Assembly (NCBI RefSeq): GCF_001010945.1
Contig: NZ_LBHB01000001.1
Coordinates: 248,001-312,000, forward strand
DNA from: Aurantiacibacter luteus
GTDB lineage: Bacteria > Pseudomonadota > Alphaproteobacteria > Sphingomonadales > Sphingomonadaceae
DNA length: 64,000 bases
Direction: 5' to 3'
This document shows, in pieces, positions 15,109 to 26,645 of this stretch; position 1 is the first letter of the stretch, and each line of letters opens with the position of its first letter. Under the pieces are notes generated by a model, which was given only the letters and a program-made list of their open reading frames with translations, was not told the DNA's origin and made no database searches. The translations under genes were made by a program, and so were the position numbers.

Positions 15109-16668
15109 CTAGTCGGCGACGCGCGTCAGTTGCAGGTCGTGGAAGTCGTAGGAGAAGTCGGTGAGGTCGCTGATCGCCTGCATCCGCATCCCCGTGACCG
15201 TGCCGTTCTCGACCACGAAGTCGACATAGGCATCGGCTTTCAGCGAGCTGTCGGGCCAGAAAGCGGTGAAGCGGTCGCCCGAATAGTGGCCGAGCGTGGT
15301 GTCGAGCACCTCGCTGCGGCCCATGTCGAGGTAGAGCCCGTCGGCGGTGCGGGTGACGACGACGTCGCCGTACCACGGATCGCGGTAGGTGCCGACATAG
15401 GCATCGAGCGGCAGACTGAGCGGTTCGACCGTCTCCGGGCGCGCGGCAACGGCGCCGATGGCTTCGGTCCCGGCAGCTTCCGCGGCTGCAAAGGCAGCGC
15501 CGAACTGGCCGATGTAGTCCTGCGCGCTGTCGCCGACGAGGGCGTTGGCGACGTGGTAGTTGAAGGTGGAGGCCGCGCCGCGATAGTCGTTGGTGGCGGA
15601 GAAGATGGCGATCCCGTGCTCGGGGATCAGCGTGAAGTTGCTCACCACACCCGGCGCGCCGCCGCCGTGGCTGACGTGCAGGTGCCCTTCGAAATCGCGC
15701 AGCGCCCAGCCGAGCGCATACATGCCGAGGTGCGAGGAACCGTTGGTGCGCAGCGCGCCGCCTACGGCCTGCGGGGTGACGCCGGTCCACAATTCGCGCG
15801 CCTGCGCCTCGCTGATGAGGCGGGTGCCGCCGGCCGTCACCGCGCCGTCGAGCCAGAACTTGCCCCATTCCATCATGCCGTCGGCGTTACACCAGATGCC
15901 GCCGGCCGCCGACCAGGTCTCCGAAAAGGCGAGCCGCGGGTCGATGGGCACGCCTGCCTCGGCGCCCGCCGCGCGCTCGTGCCCGGTGACCACGGGGGTG
16001 CCCGACGGGATGCGGTCCTGCTGCGCCGCGCAGTCGTCATCCATGCCGATGGGCTGGAACAGTTCCTGCGTGACGAATGTCGCCCAGTCCTTGCCGGAAA
16101 CGCGCGTCACGATCTCGCCGGCCACCACGTACATGAGGTTGTCGTAGGCGTAGCCGTCGCGAAAGCCGGTGCTGGGGCGCAGGTGCGGCAGCGCGGCGAT
16201 GACGTCGGCGGGGGAGGCGTCGCCGTCCGGCCAGATCAGCAGGTCGCCAGCGCCCAGCGGCAGGCCGGAGCGATGAGTGAGCAGGTCGCGCACGGTGAAG
16301 TGCTCGCTGACCCAAAGGTCCCACATGGCGAATTCGGGAATGTAGGTGCGTACCGGCGCGTCCCATTCCACCTCGCCGCGGTCGACGAGGATGGCGAGCG
16401 AGGCGGTGGTGAAGGCCTTGGAGATGCTGGCGATGGGCCAGAGCATGTCCTCGGTGACGAGCCGGGTCGTGCCTTCCTCGGCGAGACCTGCAACGCCGGT
16501 CCACACCACCTCGCCATCGACCATGACGGCGCCGACCATGCCGGTGCTGTCGTAGGCGGCGACGGTGCGGGCGAGCGCCTCGTCGTAGTCGATCGCCGGA
16601 TCGTCGTGCGCGGCTGCGGGCAGCGGCAGGGCGAGCAGGGCCAGAGGCAGCAGCAAAGCTCTAGACAT
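15109..16668 (-). CDS. exported serine hydrolase, beta-lactamase class C family
   Basis: The 519-residue protein has a signal peptide (MSRALLLPLALLALPLPAAA then HDD). Its penicillin-binding-fold hydrolase domain has the catalytic SISK (81-84), YDN (175-177) and SHGGG (about 330). The roughly 120-residue C-terminal part (YVGTYRDPWYGD, LDMGRSEVLDTTLGH) resembles the DUF3471-type beta-barrel found in esterase/peptidase members. It is likely a periplasmic esterase or D-amino-acid peptidase rather than a resistance enzyme; the substrate cannot be read. The ATG at 16668 overlaps the upstream tesB by 8 bases. Confidence 0.87.
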   Translation of the reverse strand: MSRALLLPLALLALPLPAAAHDDPAIDYDEALARTVAAYDSTGMVGAVMVDGEVVWTGVAGLAEEGTTRLVTEDMLWPIASISKAFTTASLAILVDRGEVEWDAPVRTYIPEFAMWDLWVSEHFTVRDLLTHRSGLPLGAGDLLIWPDGDASPADVIAALPHLRPSTGFRDGYAYDNLMYVVAGEIVTRVSGKDWATFVTQELFQPIGMDDDCAAQQDRIPSGTPVVTGHERAAGAEAGVPIDPRLAFSETWSAAGGIWCNADGMMEWGKFWLDGAVTAGGTRLISEAQARELWTGVTPQAVGGALRTNGSSHLGMYALGWALRDFEGHLHVSHGGGAPGVVSNFTLIPEHGIAIFSATNDYRGAASTFNYHVANALVGDSAQDYIGQFGAAFAAAEAAGTEAIGAVAARPETVEPLSLPLDAYVGTYRDPWYGDVVVTRTADGLYLDMGRSEVLDTTLGHYSGDRFTAFWPDSSLKADAYVDFVVENGTVTGMRMQAISDLTDFSYDFHDLQLTRVAD

Positions 16669-17548
16669 GACGCAACATTCCTTCCTGCGAGACGCTGGCG
16701 ACGAGCCGGCCGTCGCGGGTGAACACCTGTCCGCGCGCAAACCCGCGCGCCGCGCCCGACCACGGGCTTTCGGTGGCGAACAGCAGCCACTCGTCGACGT
16801 GGAAATCCTCGTGAAACCAGATGGCGTGGTCGATGCTGGCGGCTTTCACCTCGCCGCGGTGGATGCTCTTGCCGTGCGGCTGGAGCGCGGTGGCGAGGAT
16901 CTGAAAATCGGAGACGTAGGCCAGCACGCTGCGATGCACGGCGGGAGAAGCGGGCAGCGGGGCGACGGTCTTGAACCAGACGTGCGAGACCGGCGGGCGC
17001 TTTTGCGGGTCGAGCCAGTCGCGCGGCTCGACGCTGCGGAAATCGACCGGGAAGGGACGCAGCAGCAGGTTCTTGATCGGGCTGTCGGGGATGACCTCGG
17101 CCACGCCGCGGCGGATGTCGGCATCGGCAGGCAGGTCCTCGGGCGACGGCACGTCGGGCATGGCAGGGTGCTGGTGGCCCGGGCCCTCCGCGGGCTCCTG
17201 GAAACTGGCGACGAAGTTCAGGATCGGCTTGCCCTGCTGGCTCGCCACCACCCGGCGGTTGGAGAAACTGCGCCCGTCGAGGTCGCGCTTCACCCGGAAT
17301 TCGATGGGCAGGGCATCGCTGCCGGGGCGCAGGAAATAGGCGTGCAGCGAGTGCACCGCGCGCGCCGGATCGACCGTGCGGCTCGCCGCGCCCAGCGCCT
17401 GCGCGATGGCCTGTCCGCCGAACACGCGGCCGGTCCCGTCCTCGCGCCGGCGGCCGACGAACTGGTCGCCGCCCTTGTCCTCCAGTTCGAGGAGGAAGAC
17501 GAGGTCGGCGAGGACGCGTTCGGGGGTCGGTTTGGTGGGAGATTCCAT
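16661..17548 (-). CDS. tesB: acyl-CoA thioesterase II
   Basis: TesB hydrolyses medium- and long-chain acyl-CoA to free fatty acid and CoA. The 295-residue length fits a double hotdog fold: first hotdog at about 10-115 (GRVFGGQAIAQAL, VHSLHAYFLRPG, RSFSNRRVVASQQGK), second at about 180-295 (SDFQILATAL, SIDHAIWFHEDF, YVSDF). The catalytic D of SIDHAIW is present. The ATG at 17548 (MESPTKP) was preferred for the GGGA upstream; an ATG 12 bases further out is also possible. It lies 60 bases downstream of the cupin gene on the same strand. Confidence 0.93.
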   Translation of the reverse strand: MESPTKPTPERVLADLVFLLELEDKGGDQFVGRRREDGTGRVFGGQAIAQALGAASRTVDPARAVHSLHAYFLRPGSDALPIEFRVKRDLDGRSFSNRRVVASQQGKPILNFVASFQEPAEGPGHQHPAMPDVPSPEDLPADADIRRGVAEVIPDSPIKNLLLRPFPVDFRSVEPRDWLDPQKRPPVSHVWFKTVAPLPASPAVHRSVLAYVSDFQILATALQPHGKSIHRGEVKAASIDHAIWFHEDFHVDEWLLFATESPWSGAARGFARGQVFTRDGRLVASVSQEGMLRHV

Positions 17549-17608
17549 CGTTCCCGCCATTGCGCGCCGCGCTGCCCGCGGTCAAGGCAGGCCGTCGGGA
17601 GGAGCCTG

Positions 17609-18493
17609 TCAGCCCTTGCCGGACAGGCGGCGCACCACCCGCATCGCCATCGCCTTGGCCTGGTTGCTCGCGGGCCAGCGTTGTGGCGGCTTCGGCTGCA
17701 GGCCCCAGCGTCGTAGCACCTTGTTGAAGGCGCGCGCGTCCGCCTCGGCGAAGCTCCATTCGCTGCGCCAGGTGATGGACAGCGAAACCGACACCTCCTT
17801 GCCGTTCTGCACGAAATGCGGCGCCATGACGGGGACGTAGATCGCGTCCGTCGGATAGAGCGTGAAGCGGACGCCATGCCGCATGAAGGCCTCGTCCCAC
17901 GTCAGCTCGCGCCCGCCGCCGGTGTGATAGGTCTCGTGCACGGCATCGGGGGCGAAACGCGGGTCGCCGGGCGGGAACACTGTCATCACCTTGTGGCCGC
18001 GCAGTTGCAGCAGGATGTTGTGCTCCGGGTCGAAGTGATAGGGCGTCACCGCGTCGGGGCTGGAGATGAAGATGAAACCCTGCGGGCGTAGGATCTTCCC
18101 GGTGCGCGCCTCGATTATCGGTGCCAGTTCACCTATCAGTTCGTGCAGCAGGCCCTCGAACGGCCGGTTCTGTTCGATGTTTTTGAGCACCGCCCAGCTG
18201 TTGGAGGTGGCGATGTTGCGGATAGTCTCGCCGATGGTCAGGCCGTTGCCTTCGGGCTTGCCGTCGACGCCGATGGGCAGGTCGCCCCGGTTGTATTCGA
18301 CGCTCTCGGGCGGCAGCGCCTCGCCCAGCAGGGCCAGCGCGTCGAGCTCGAGTAGCGGGTGGCCGACGAGGTTGTGCTCGAGCTTGTGCGTCCCTTCCGG
18401 ATAGGAGGAGGAAAAGAAGCTGCGCGAACGCTCCGGAAAGGCGCGTCTGGCCCCGAGGGCTCGGCCGCGAAGGTTCTTGCTCATCGAATTCAT
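17609..18493 (-). CDS. cupin-like (JmjC-type) protein
   Basis: The 294-residue protein contains a cupin/JmjC-like core. PYHFDPEHNILLQLRGHKV gives an HxD Fe(II)-binding pair, and the third histidine is likely in VMAPHFVQNG. Members of the cupin_8 group are 2-oxoglutarate-dependent oxygenases acting on proteins or small molecules, but this subgroup is uncharacterised. The ATG at 18493 overlaps the stop of the upstream GNAT gene as ATGA, so a joint function is likely. ATG 18484 (MSKNLRG) is an alternative start. Residues 1-40 are basic and precede the fold. Confidence 0.75.
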   Translation of the reverse strand: MNSMSKNLRGRALGARRAFPERSRSFFSSSYPEGTHKLEHNLVGHPLLELDALALLGEALPPESVEYNRGDLPIGVDGKPEGNGLTIGETIRNIATSNSWAVLKNIEQNRPFEGLLHELIGELAPIIEARTGKILRPQGFIFISSPDAVTPYHFDPEHNILLQLRGHKVMTVFPPGDPRFAPDAVHETYHTGGGRELTWDEAFMRHGVRFTLYPTDAIYVPVMAPHFVQNGKEVSVSLSITWRSEWSFAEADARAFNKVLRRWGLQPKPPQRWPASNQAKAMAMRVVRRLSGKG

Positions 18494-19674
18494 GCGGAAA
18501 GTCCCGTGGGCGGCCTGCCGGTCTCGCGGCGGGCGATGGCGGCAAAGGCGGCGCGGTGCAGCGGCCCGCCGATGCCGAGCGAGAGGCTGGCGACGGGGCG
18601 GCGCTCGCGCCAGAGGTGGTCGATCATCGGATGGTCCTGTGCCGCGCAGCTGTCGATCCAGCGGACCTCGCGCGGATCGCGCCGGGTCAGCGCCTCGAGC
18701 TGCATTAGCACGCCCGGGGAGAAGCGCGACAGGCTCTCGTCGTAGGCGGTCTTGAACGAAAACGCGCCGGGCAAGGCCACGAAGCTGGCGAGCATGGCGA
18801 TGGGCCTGCCGTCGAGACGCAGCGCCAGCCGGTCCAGTCGCCCCTGCCGCGCGGCGCCGTGCAGCGCCTGCTCGAACAGCGCCGCGGTAGCCGGATCGCA
18901 GCCCAGCGCCGAGCCTTGGCGGCCCTTCCAGCCGGATTTTTCCAGCGCGAGGAAATCGGCAATCCATTCGCCGAGGCCGTCGCTGTCCTGCCGATGCTCG
19001 CTGGTCAGTTCGCCTTCCTCGGCAAGGCGGCGGTGCTGGCGGCGCAGTTCCTTGCGCTTCTTAGTCGAGAGCGAGGCTTCGAGATAGCTTTCCGCGTCAA
19101 GGTTGCCGGACAGCATGGCGCGCTCCTCCAGCCGCACCGTCGCGGCGGCGCGGCCCGTGGCGGCGAGTTCATCGACCAGCGCGTCGTGCAGCGGACCGCG
19201 TGCGGGCACGCAGGCGAGGTGCAGAAACGGCGCCAGCCCCGCGTGGCGGTCGGCCCAGGCGAGCAGTTCGTGCCAGAACAATCGCTCGAACCCGCGGGCC
19301 ACCAGCGGCGCGCCGAGGAAGCAGTTGGCGTGGGCCCACCCGCGCCAGTGGGGAAGGGGGTGGCCGTAGTAGCTCGTCGCGCGCCGCAACGGCAGGAGCC
19401 CTGCCAGCTGGCCGTCGACCTCCAGCGTGAACAGGCGCACCTTGCCGCGCGGATCGAGGGCGTGCAGCGAGGCGAGCAGGTACCAGCTTTCGTAGAAGGG
19501 ATTGGGCTCACTCGCCCAGCGAGCCAGCGCATCCCAGCTTGCGACCATGTCGGGCCGGTCGAGCCGGTGCCAGTCGCGGACCCGGGCGCGCGGTTGCGGC
19601 GCGCTCACCCGAACGCGTCCGGCCGCGGGAATGGCGGTGGCGGATACGGCATCGAATGGCGCGGACTGGCCCAA
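18490..19674 (-). CDS. GNAT acyltransferase, CelD/BioF2-like
   Basis: The 394-residue protein has the double-GNAT arrangement of the CelD/BioF2/FemAB-like family. An N-terminal half covers about 30-170 (NPFYESWYLLASL, GQLAGLLPLRR). A second half covers about 200-350 (STKKRKELRRQHRRLAEEG, FLALEKSGWKG, GRPIAMLASFV, AYDESLSRFSPGVLM). Relatives transfer acyl or aminoacyl groups in cellulose, exopolysaccharide or peptidoglycan-related work; the substrate here is unknown. It is coupled by a 4-base overlap to the JmjC-like cupin gene and appears to be the first gene of a long minus-strand run. Confidence 0.82.
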   Translation of the reverse strand: MGQSAPFDAVSATAIPAAGRVRVSAPQPRARVRDWHRLDRPDMVASWDALARWASEPNPFYESWYLLASLHALDPRGKVRLFTLEVDGQLAGLLPLRRATSYYGHPLPHWRGWAHANCFLGAPLVARGFERLFWHELLAWADRHAGLAPFLHLACVPARGPLHDALVDELAATGRAAATVRLEERAMLSGNLDAESYLEASLSTKKRKELRRQHRRLAEEGELTSEHRQDSDGLGEWIADFLALEKSGWKGRQGSALGCDPATAALFEQALHGAARQGRLDRLALRLDGRPIAMLASFVALPGAFSFKTAYDESLSRFSPGVLMQLEALTRRDPREVRWIDSCAAQDHPMIDHLWRERRPVASLSLGIGGPLHRAAFAAIARRETGRPPTGLSA

Positions 19675-19770
19675 GAAACGCTCTTAACCCCCCGGTTCGC
19701 CGGACCTGTATGCCGGCCTCCTGCGCCTAGGATGTGCGCGGCCAAGAAAGGGTCAAGAAAGGTGGTAAAC

Positions 19771-19804
19771 GAAACCCTGCCCGGATCGCTCCGGACAGGG
19801 TTTC
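19771..19804 (-). terminator. strong hairpin downstream of hppA
   Basis: GAAACCCTG/CAGGGTTTC plus CCGGA/TCCGG form a stem of 14 pairs with one mismatch and loop TCGC, starting 28 bases beyond the hppA stop. On the minus strand it is followed by a modestly T-rich stretch. It probably ends hppA transcription. The rest of 19675-19832 shows no gene. Confidence 0.72.
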
Positions 19805-19832
19805 ATGGTCATCCGACAGGATCGGCGACGGG

Positions 19833-21992
<2,160 letters not shown>

Positions 21993-22025
21993 GTCCCTCT
22001 ATGTCCCTTCCCTGAAATGAAAACG

Positions 22026-22042
22026 ACCCGGTTGCCCCGGGT
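22026..22042 (-). terminator. hairpin with T-run after thiL
   Basis: On the minus strand ACCCGG-N5-CCGGGT is followed by CGTTTTCATTTC, a short stem with a T-rich tail located 57 bases past the thiL stop. It is a plausible intrinsic terminator for the hisG-hisD-nusB-thiL unit. Confidence 0.55.
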
Positions 22043-22098
22043 TCGCCAGCGGCAAGGGCTATTCAATCGGGTCGCGCGACACAAGGGGAAAGGGCGGT

Positions 22099-22965
22099 TT
22101 AGCGGTGGACGTAGCCGAGGCCCTGCGGGTTCGCCACCGCTTCCCCGTCCACGAACAGCGGAGCGAAGCCGCGGGGCTCGACCGCACCGATGAGGGTCGC
22201 GGCAACGGGGCAGGGCGTTTCGGCGGGCAGGGTGAACAGCAGTTCGTAATCGTCGCCCCAGGTGAGGCAATCCATGGACCGTGCTTTCTCGCCAACGGGA
22301 ACGGCCGCGCTGTCGATGGCAAGGCTGACACCGCTCGCCTCCGCCATGCGGAAAGCGTCGAGCAGCAGGCCGTCCGACACGTCCATCATCGCGCTGACGT
22401 GGGGGGCAAGCGTCTCGCCTTCGGGCAGGCGAGCGAGCGGGCGCGTATAGGCGGCGGGATCGCCGGTGCCCGATCGCAGCGCCTCGAACCCCAGCAGCGC
22501 CGCGCCGATGGTGCCGGTGACCCACAGGGCGTCGCCCGGCTGGGCTCCTGCGCGCGAGGGCACGGGCGTGTGTGTTGCCGCGCCGATGGCGGTAAGCCCG
22601 AAGCTGCGCGGCGCGTCGCCCGCCACGGTGTCGCCGCCGAGCAGAGTGACGCCGTAATGGCTCAGCACCTCGTCGAGCCCTGCGAGAAAGCGCGCATCGT
22701 CGCCGCCCAGCATGTGGCCAAGCAGCACGCCCAGCGGCCGCGCGCCCTTGGCCGCGAGGTCGGAGAGGTTGGTGGCGACGAGTTTCCAGGCGACGTCGGC
22801 CATGTCCTGCGAGGGCAGGTAATGGCGGCCTTCGACCAGCACGTCGTGTGTCAGGACGAGGATTTCGGAGCCTATGTCCAGAACCGCGGCATCGTCTTTG
22901 AGGCCGCGCGCCCCGGGGTGCAGCGGCAAGGCGCGCAGGGCGGCGATGAAGTCGGTTTCATTCAT
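22099..22965 (-). CDS. thiL: thiamine-monophosphate kinase
   Basis: ThiL phosphorylates thiamine monophosphate to the active cofactor thiamine diphosphate. The 288-residue PurM-like protein shows GLKDDAAVL (21-29), the substrate/metal loop VATNLSDLAAKGARP, LLGGDTVAG and MMDVSDGLLLDAF, all standard for ThiL. It is the last gene after hisG-hisD-nusB, separated from nusB by a REP-like repeat that fills most of the gap. Confidence 0.95.
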   Translation of the reverse strand: MNETDFIAALRALPLHPGARGLKDDAAVLDIGSEILVLTHDVLVEGRHYLPSQDMADVAWKLVATNLSDLAAKGARPLGVLLGHMLGGDDARFLAGLDEVLSHYGVTLLGGDTVAGDAPRSFGLTAIGAATHTPVPSRAGAQPGDALWVTGTIGAALLGFEALRSGTGDPAAYTRPLARLPEGETLAPHVSAMMDVSDGLLLDAFRMAEASGVSLAIDSAAVPVGEKARSMDCLTWGDDYELLFTLPAETPCPVAATLIGAVEPRGFAPLFVDGEAVANPQGLGYVHR

Positions 22966-22983
22966 GCGCCCGGAAACCCAAAA

Positions 22984-23074
22984 CCGCTCATCCTGAGCTT
23001 GTCGAAGGATCGTCTTTGCTTCCGCGACGAGAGCGAAAAGAAGGGCAACCCTTCGACAAGCTCAGGGTGAGCGG
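22984..23074. repeat. REP-like inverted repeat, copy 1
   Basis: Two 25-base arms face each other, the left at 22984-23008 and the right at 23050-23074, each carrying the core CTTCGACAAGCTCAGG or its complement and ending CCGCTC/GAGCGG. The arms differ at one position. The 41-base spacer is unrelated to that of the other copies at 30658-30741 and 47073-47162. This core is a known dispersed palindrome in alphaproteobacterial genomes. Confidence 0.85.
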
Positions 23075-23099
23075 GATTGGTGCAGCCCGCCCGGACCAT

Positions 23100-23564
23100 T
23101 CAGCCCCGCACGTCCTTCGCCACGGCATCGAGCACGCCGTTGACGAACTTCGCCTCGCGCTCGTCGAAGAAGGCGTGGGCGACGTCGACGTATTCGCTGA
23201 TGGCGGTGCCCACCGGCACGTCGGCGCGGGCGATCAGCTCGTAGGCGCCCGCGCGCAGGATCTGCAGCATGGTCTTGTCGAGCCGGGCGAGTGTCCAGCC
23301 CTGCGCCAGCTTGGCCGTCAGCAGGCCGTCGATCTCCTCCTGCCGCGCGATTACGCCCGAAACGACATCGTCAAAGAAATCTACCTCGGCCTCGGCATAC
23401 TGCTCGTCCTCGATTTCCTGCCCCAGGCGGTGCTGATGGAACTCGTCGAGCAGGCGGGCGAGGGCGGTCTTCTCCATCTGCCGCTGGTAGAGCGCCTGCA
23501 CCGCGGCGAGGCGCGCGGCTGAGCGGGCCTTGCTGCGCTGCGGGTTGTTCGGCGACGCGCTCAC
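23100..23564 (-). CDS. nusB: transcription antitermination factor NusB
   Basis: NusB binds NusE (S10) and boxA RNA for rRNA antitermination. The 154-residue all-helical protein starts at GTG 23564, which overlaps the hisD stop as GTGA. Conserved stretches are RSAARLAAVQALYQ near the N-terminus, LDKTMLQILRAGAYEL in the middle and AISEYVDVAHAFFDEREAKFVNGVLD near the C-terminus. Its position between his genes and thiL is usual for Sphingomonadales. Confidence 0.94.
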   Translation of the reverse strand: MSASPNNPQRSKARSAARLAAVQALYQRQMEKTALARLLDEFHQHRLGQEIEDEQYAEAEVDFFDDVVSGVIARQEEIDGLLTAKLAQGWTLARLDKTMLQILRAGAYELIARADVPVGTAISEYVDVAHAFFDEREAKFVNGVLDAVAKDVRG

Positions 23565-24853
23565 AGCCGCACCTGCACGCTGGCGGCGTGGGCGGGCAGG
23601 CCCTCGATCTCGGCGAGCGCCACGGCGGCGGGGCCGATGGCCTTCAGCGCCTCGGCATCGAGCGAAATGAAACTGGTGCGCTTCATGAAATCGAGCACCG
23701 ACAATCCGCTGGCAAAGCGCGCGCGCCGCCCCGTGGGCAGCACGTGGTTGGGCCCGGCGACGTAATCGCCCACGGCCTCGGGCGTGTGCCGCCCGAGGAA
23801 GACGCTGCCAGCGTGTCTGATCTTCGCAAAGTAACTCTCCGGGTCGTCCACTGCGAGTTCCACGTGCTCGGCGGCGAGGCGGTTGGCGAGCGGCGGGGCC
23901 TGCTCGGCGAGGTCGTCGACGATCACGATCACGCCGTGCTTCTCCCAGCTCTCGTGCGCGGTGCGGCGCGTGGCGATGCGCGCGCCGAGCAGGTCGATGG
24001 CATCCTCCACCTCGCTCGCGAACCCGGCATCGTCGGTGATGAGGATGGACTGGCTGGCCGGGTCGTGCTCGGCCTGGCTTAGCAGATCGGCGGCGATCCA
24101 GTCCGGATCGGTCTTGTTGTCGGAGATGACGAGAATCTCGCTCGGCCCCGCCACCATGTCGATGCCGACCACGCCGTAAAGCTGGCGCTTGGCTTCCGCG
24201 ACCCAGGCGTTGCCCGGCCCGACGATGACGTCCACCGGCTTGATCCGCTTGGTGCCGTAGGCGAGGGCGCCGATGGCCTGCGCCCCTCCGACACGCCAGA
24301 TCTCGTCCACGCCGACGAGGTGCGCGGCGGCGAGCACGAGCGCGTTCATCTCGCCCTTCGGCGTCGGAGTCACGACGGCGAGCCGCTCCACGCCCGCGAC
24401 CTTGGCCGGGATGGCATTCATCAGCAGCGTCGAGGGATAGGACGCGCGGCCGCCGGGCACGTAAAGCCCCGCCGCCTCCACCGCCGACCAGCGCGCGCCG
24501 AGGCGCACATTGTCGCCGTCGCGGTAATCGCGGTCCGCAGGCAGCTGTTCGGCGTGGTAGGCGCGGATACGCTCGGCCGCCATTTCCAGCGCGGCCTTTA
24601 CCGGCTTGTCGAGGAAATCGTAGGCGGCCTTGCACTGGTCCTTGCCGATGCGCCAGCTCGTCAGGTCGGCGGTCAGCGGGTGCTTGTCGAAACGCATCGT
24701 ATAGTCGCGCAGGGCATCGTCGCCCGACTGGCGGACCTTTTGCAGGATGTCGGCAACGTCGCGCGATACGCCCGCGTCGCTCTCGCGCCGGTCGTTGACG
24801 ATGCGGGCGAACTGCGCCTCGAAATTGGCGTCGGTGATGGTGAGGCGGCGCAT
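23561..24853 (-). CDS. hisD: histidinol dehydrogenase
   Basis: HisD oxidises L-histidinol to histidine in two NAD+ steps, the last reactions of histidine synthesis. The 430-residue length is normal. Visible family blocks are VGGAQAIGALAYGT, GPSEILVISDN, the zinc-site stretch LLSQAEHDPASQ (Q and H ligands) and GPNHVLPTGRRARFASGL. It starts directly after the hisG stop codon with no gap and overlaps nusB by 4 bases. Confidence 0.97.
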   Translation of the reverse strand: MRRLTITDANFEAQFARIVNDRRESDAGVSRDVADILQKVRQSGDDALRDYTMRFDKHPLTADLTSWRIGKDQCKAAYDFLDKPVKAALEMAAERIRAYHAEQLPADRDYRDGDNVRLGARWSAVEAAGLYVPGGRASYPSTLLMNAIPAKVAGVERLAVVTPTPKGEMNALVLAAAHLVGVDEIWRVGGAQAIGALAYGTKRIKPVDVIVGPGNAWVAEAKRQLYGVVGIDMVAGPSEILVISDNKTDPDWIAADLLSQAEHDPASQSILITDDAGFASEVEDAIDLLGARIATRRTAHESWEKHGVIVIVDDLAEQAPPLANRLAAEHVELAVDDPESYFAKIRHAGSVFLGRHTPEAVGDYVAGPNHVLPTGRRARFASGLSVLDFMKRTSFISLDAEALKAIGPAAVALAEIEGLPAHAASVQVRL

Positions 24854-25534
24854 CTACGCGGCCTTTCGATCGGTGGCGGCCCGGAAACGCTCGACCAGCG
24901 CGGCAACACGCGGATCGGTCTTCAGCGCCGCGCGGTTGACGATGAGGCGGCTGGTGACCTGCATGATGACGTCCTTTTCGACGAGGCCGTTCGATTTCAG
25001 CGTCTGCCCGGTGGAGACCAGATCGACGATCCGGCCCGCGAGGCCGCTGGAAGGGGCGAGCTCCATCGCGCCGTTCAGCTTGATGCACTCGGCCTGGATG
25101 CCCTGCCGCTCGAAATGACGGCTGGTGATGCGCGGGTACTTGGTGGCGACGCGCAGGTGGCTGGCGTTGCCATAGCGGTAGTCCACCGGCTCCACCGGCT
25201 CGGCGACCGAGAGGCGGCAGGCGCCGATGCCGAGGTCGACGGGGGCGTAGAGCTCGGAATAGTCGAACTCCTCGATCACGTCGCTGCCCACGATCCCCGC
25301 CTGCGCCGCGCCGAAGGCCACGAAGGTCGCAACGTCGAAGGCGCGCACGCGGAAGATCCGCATGGTGCCGCTCTGGTCGGCGAAGCTCAGCGAGCGGTCG
25401 GCCTTGTCATGGAAGGCCGCTTCCGGCACCAGCCCGGCACGCTCCATCAGGGGCACCGCCTCGTCGAGGATGCGGCCCTTGGGCACCGCGAAGATCAGCG
25501 GGCCGTGGCTGTCACTGGGGGAGGTGTCGGTCAT
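24854..25534 (-). CDS. hisG: ATP phosphoribosyltransferase, short form
   Basis: HisG joins ATP and PRPP in the first, committed step of histidine synthesis. The 226-residue product is the short form, which lacks the C-terminal regulatory domain and in known systems needs the HisZ subunit; no hisZ is in this window. Motifs are FAVPKGRI near the N-terminus, [12 protein letters not shown] and the PRPP loop [18 protein letters not shown] 25534 (MTDTSPSD) was chosen; upstream in-frame sequence overlaps the divergent gene. It heads hisG-hisD-nusB-thiL. Confidence 0.95.
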   Translation of the reverse strand: MTDTSPSDSHGPLIFAVPKGRILDEAVPLMERAGLVPEAAFHDKADRSLSFADQSGTMRIFRVRAFDVATFVAFGAAQAGIVGSDVIEEFDYSELYAPVDLGIGACRLSVAEPVEPVDYRYGNASHLRVATKYPRITSRHFERQGIQAECIKLNGAMELAPSSGLAGRIVDLVSTGQTLKSNGLVEKDVIMQVTSRLIVNRAALKTDPRVAALVERFRAATDRKAA

Positions 25535-25577
25535 CGGGGGCGCGATGTAGGCAGGAACGGCTGAAAGGGCAATGCGG

Positions 25578-26645
25578 ATGGCGGACCAGACCGGCGTGAC
25601 GGGCATCACGAGCGTGGCCGAGGCGATCGAGTGGCAGGCTTCGCACTGCGAGCGGGCCGGCGCGCCGAACACCGCGCGCCTCGTCCGCGGCCTGCTGGCG
25701 GCGCTGGAAACCGATACCGCCACCGGGCGGCGCATGGCGAACTGGCAGGGCCTCAGCCTCGAGGATGCCATGCCGCTGCGCGTGGCGGGCGGGTTCCACT
25801 GGCTGTTCCTGACCGGCGAGGAGCCGCGGCTGGGCGAGATTTACGCCGGGCTGATGAGCGACCAAGGTCTGGTCGATGCGCTGGTGGCCGATACCGCCGA
25901 GCGGTTCGACCACATGCTGCTGCCCTGGCTCGACCACCCGCCGCAGACCAACGAGGCGGGCCGCTCGGCCAGCGTCATGGCGGCGCTCTTGTGGCTGTCG
26001 CAGCGGCTCGGCCCGCGGTTCGAGCTGAACGAGATCGGCGCGAGTGCGGGTATCAACACCATGCTGCCGCGCTTCCGCTTCGACCTCGGCAGGGTGGAGG
26101 TCGGCCCCAGCCTGTCGAGCATCCGCATCGCGCCCGAATGGCGTGGCCCGCCGCCGCCCGCGGGCGAGGTCGAGGTGACAGCCATCCGCGGCTGCGACCT
26201 CGCTCCCATAAACCTGGCCGACGAGGCGCAGGCGATGAAATTGAAGGCCTACATCTGGCCCGACGCGACCGAGCGTGCGGCGCGCATGGATGCCGCCATC
26301 GCGATGGCCGGGCGCATGCCGCCCGAAGTGGCGCGGCAGGACGCTGGCGAGTTCGTGGCGAATATGCTCGCCGCGCCGCAGGAGGCCGGGGTGACGCGGG
26401 TGCTGTTCCACACGGTGATGTGGCAATATCTTCCCACGGCGACGCGCGATGCGATCACGGCGGCGATGGAGGAGGCGGGGGCAGCGGCGACGGCCGAACA
26501 CCCGCTTGCGTGGATCGCGGTCGAGACCAACCGCGAGACGTTCCGGCACGAATGCAAGGTGCGCTACTGGCCGGGCGGCGAGGAGGCGGTGCAGCTTGCC
26601 GAGGCGCATCCGCACGGGGCGTGGGTGGAGTGGATGGCGAGTTAG
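25578..26645 (+). CDS. DUF2332 family protein
   Basis: The 355-residue protein matches the DUF2332 family of unknown function. It has RNEx-like conserved segments such as [33 protein letters not shown] and the C-terminal [20 protein letters not shown]. The GASAG pattern resembles a nucleotide- or SAM-binding loop, but no activity is known. ATG 25578 lies 8 bases after AAAGGG; ATG 25572 is the other choice. It is divergent from hisG with 43 bases between and converges on the alpha/beta hydrolase gene. Confidence 0.78.
   Translation: MADQTGVTGITSVAEAIEWQASHCERAGAPNTARLVRGLLAALETDTATGRRMANWQGLSLEDAMPLRVAGGFHWLFLTGEEPRLGEIYAGLMSDQGLVDALVADTAERFDHMLLPWLDHPPQTNEAGRSASVMAALLWLSQRLGPRFELNEIGASAGINTMLPRFRFDLGRVEVGPSLSSIRIAPEWRGPPPPAGEVEVTAIRGCDLAPINLADEAQAMKLKAYIWPDATERAARMDAAIAMAGRMPPEVARQDAGEFVANMLAAPQEAGVTRVLFHTVMWQYLPTATRDAITAAMEEAGAAATAEHPLAWIAVETNRETFRHECKVRYWPGGEEAVQLAEAHPHGAWVEWMAS

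Noticed and set aside
15109-16668. Beta-lactamase resistance gene
   Set aside because: The SxxK/YxN/HGG residues fit the broad class C hydrolase family, but the C-terminal DUF3471-like part is typical of esterases and peptidases.
23565-25088. Long upstream extension of nusB
   Set aside because: It is antisense-frame read-through of hisD; the GTG at 23564 overlapping the hisD stop gives a full-length NusB.
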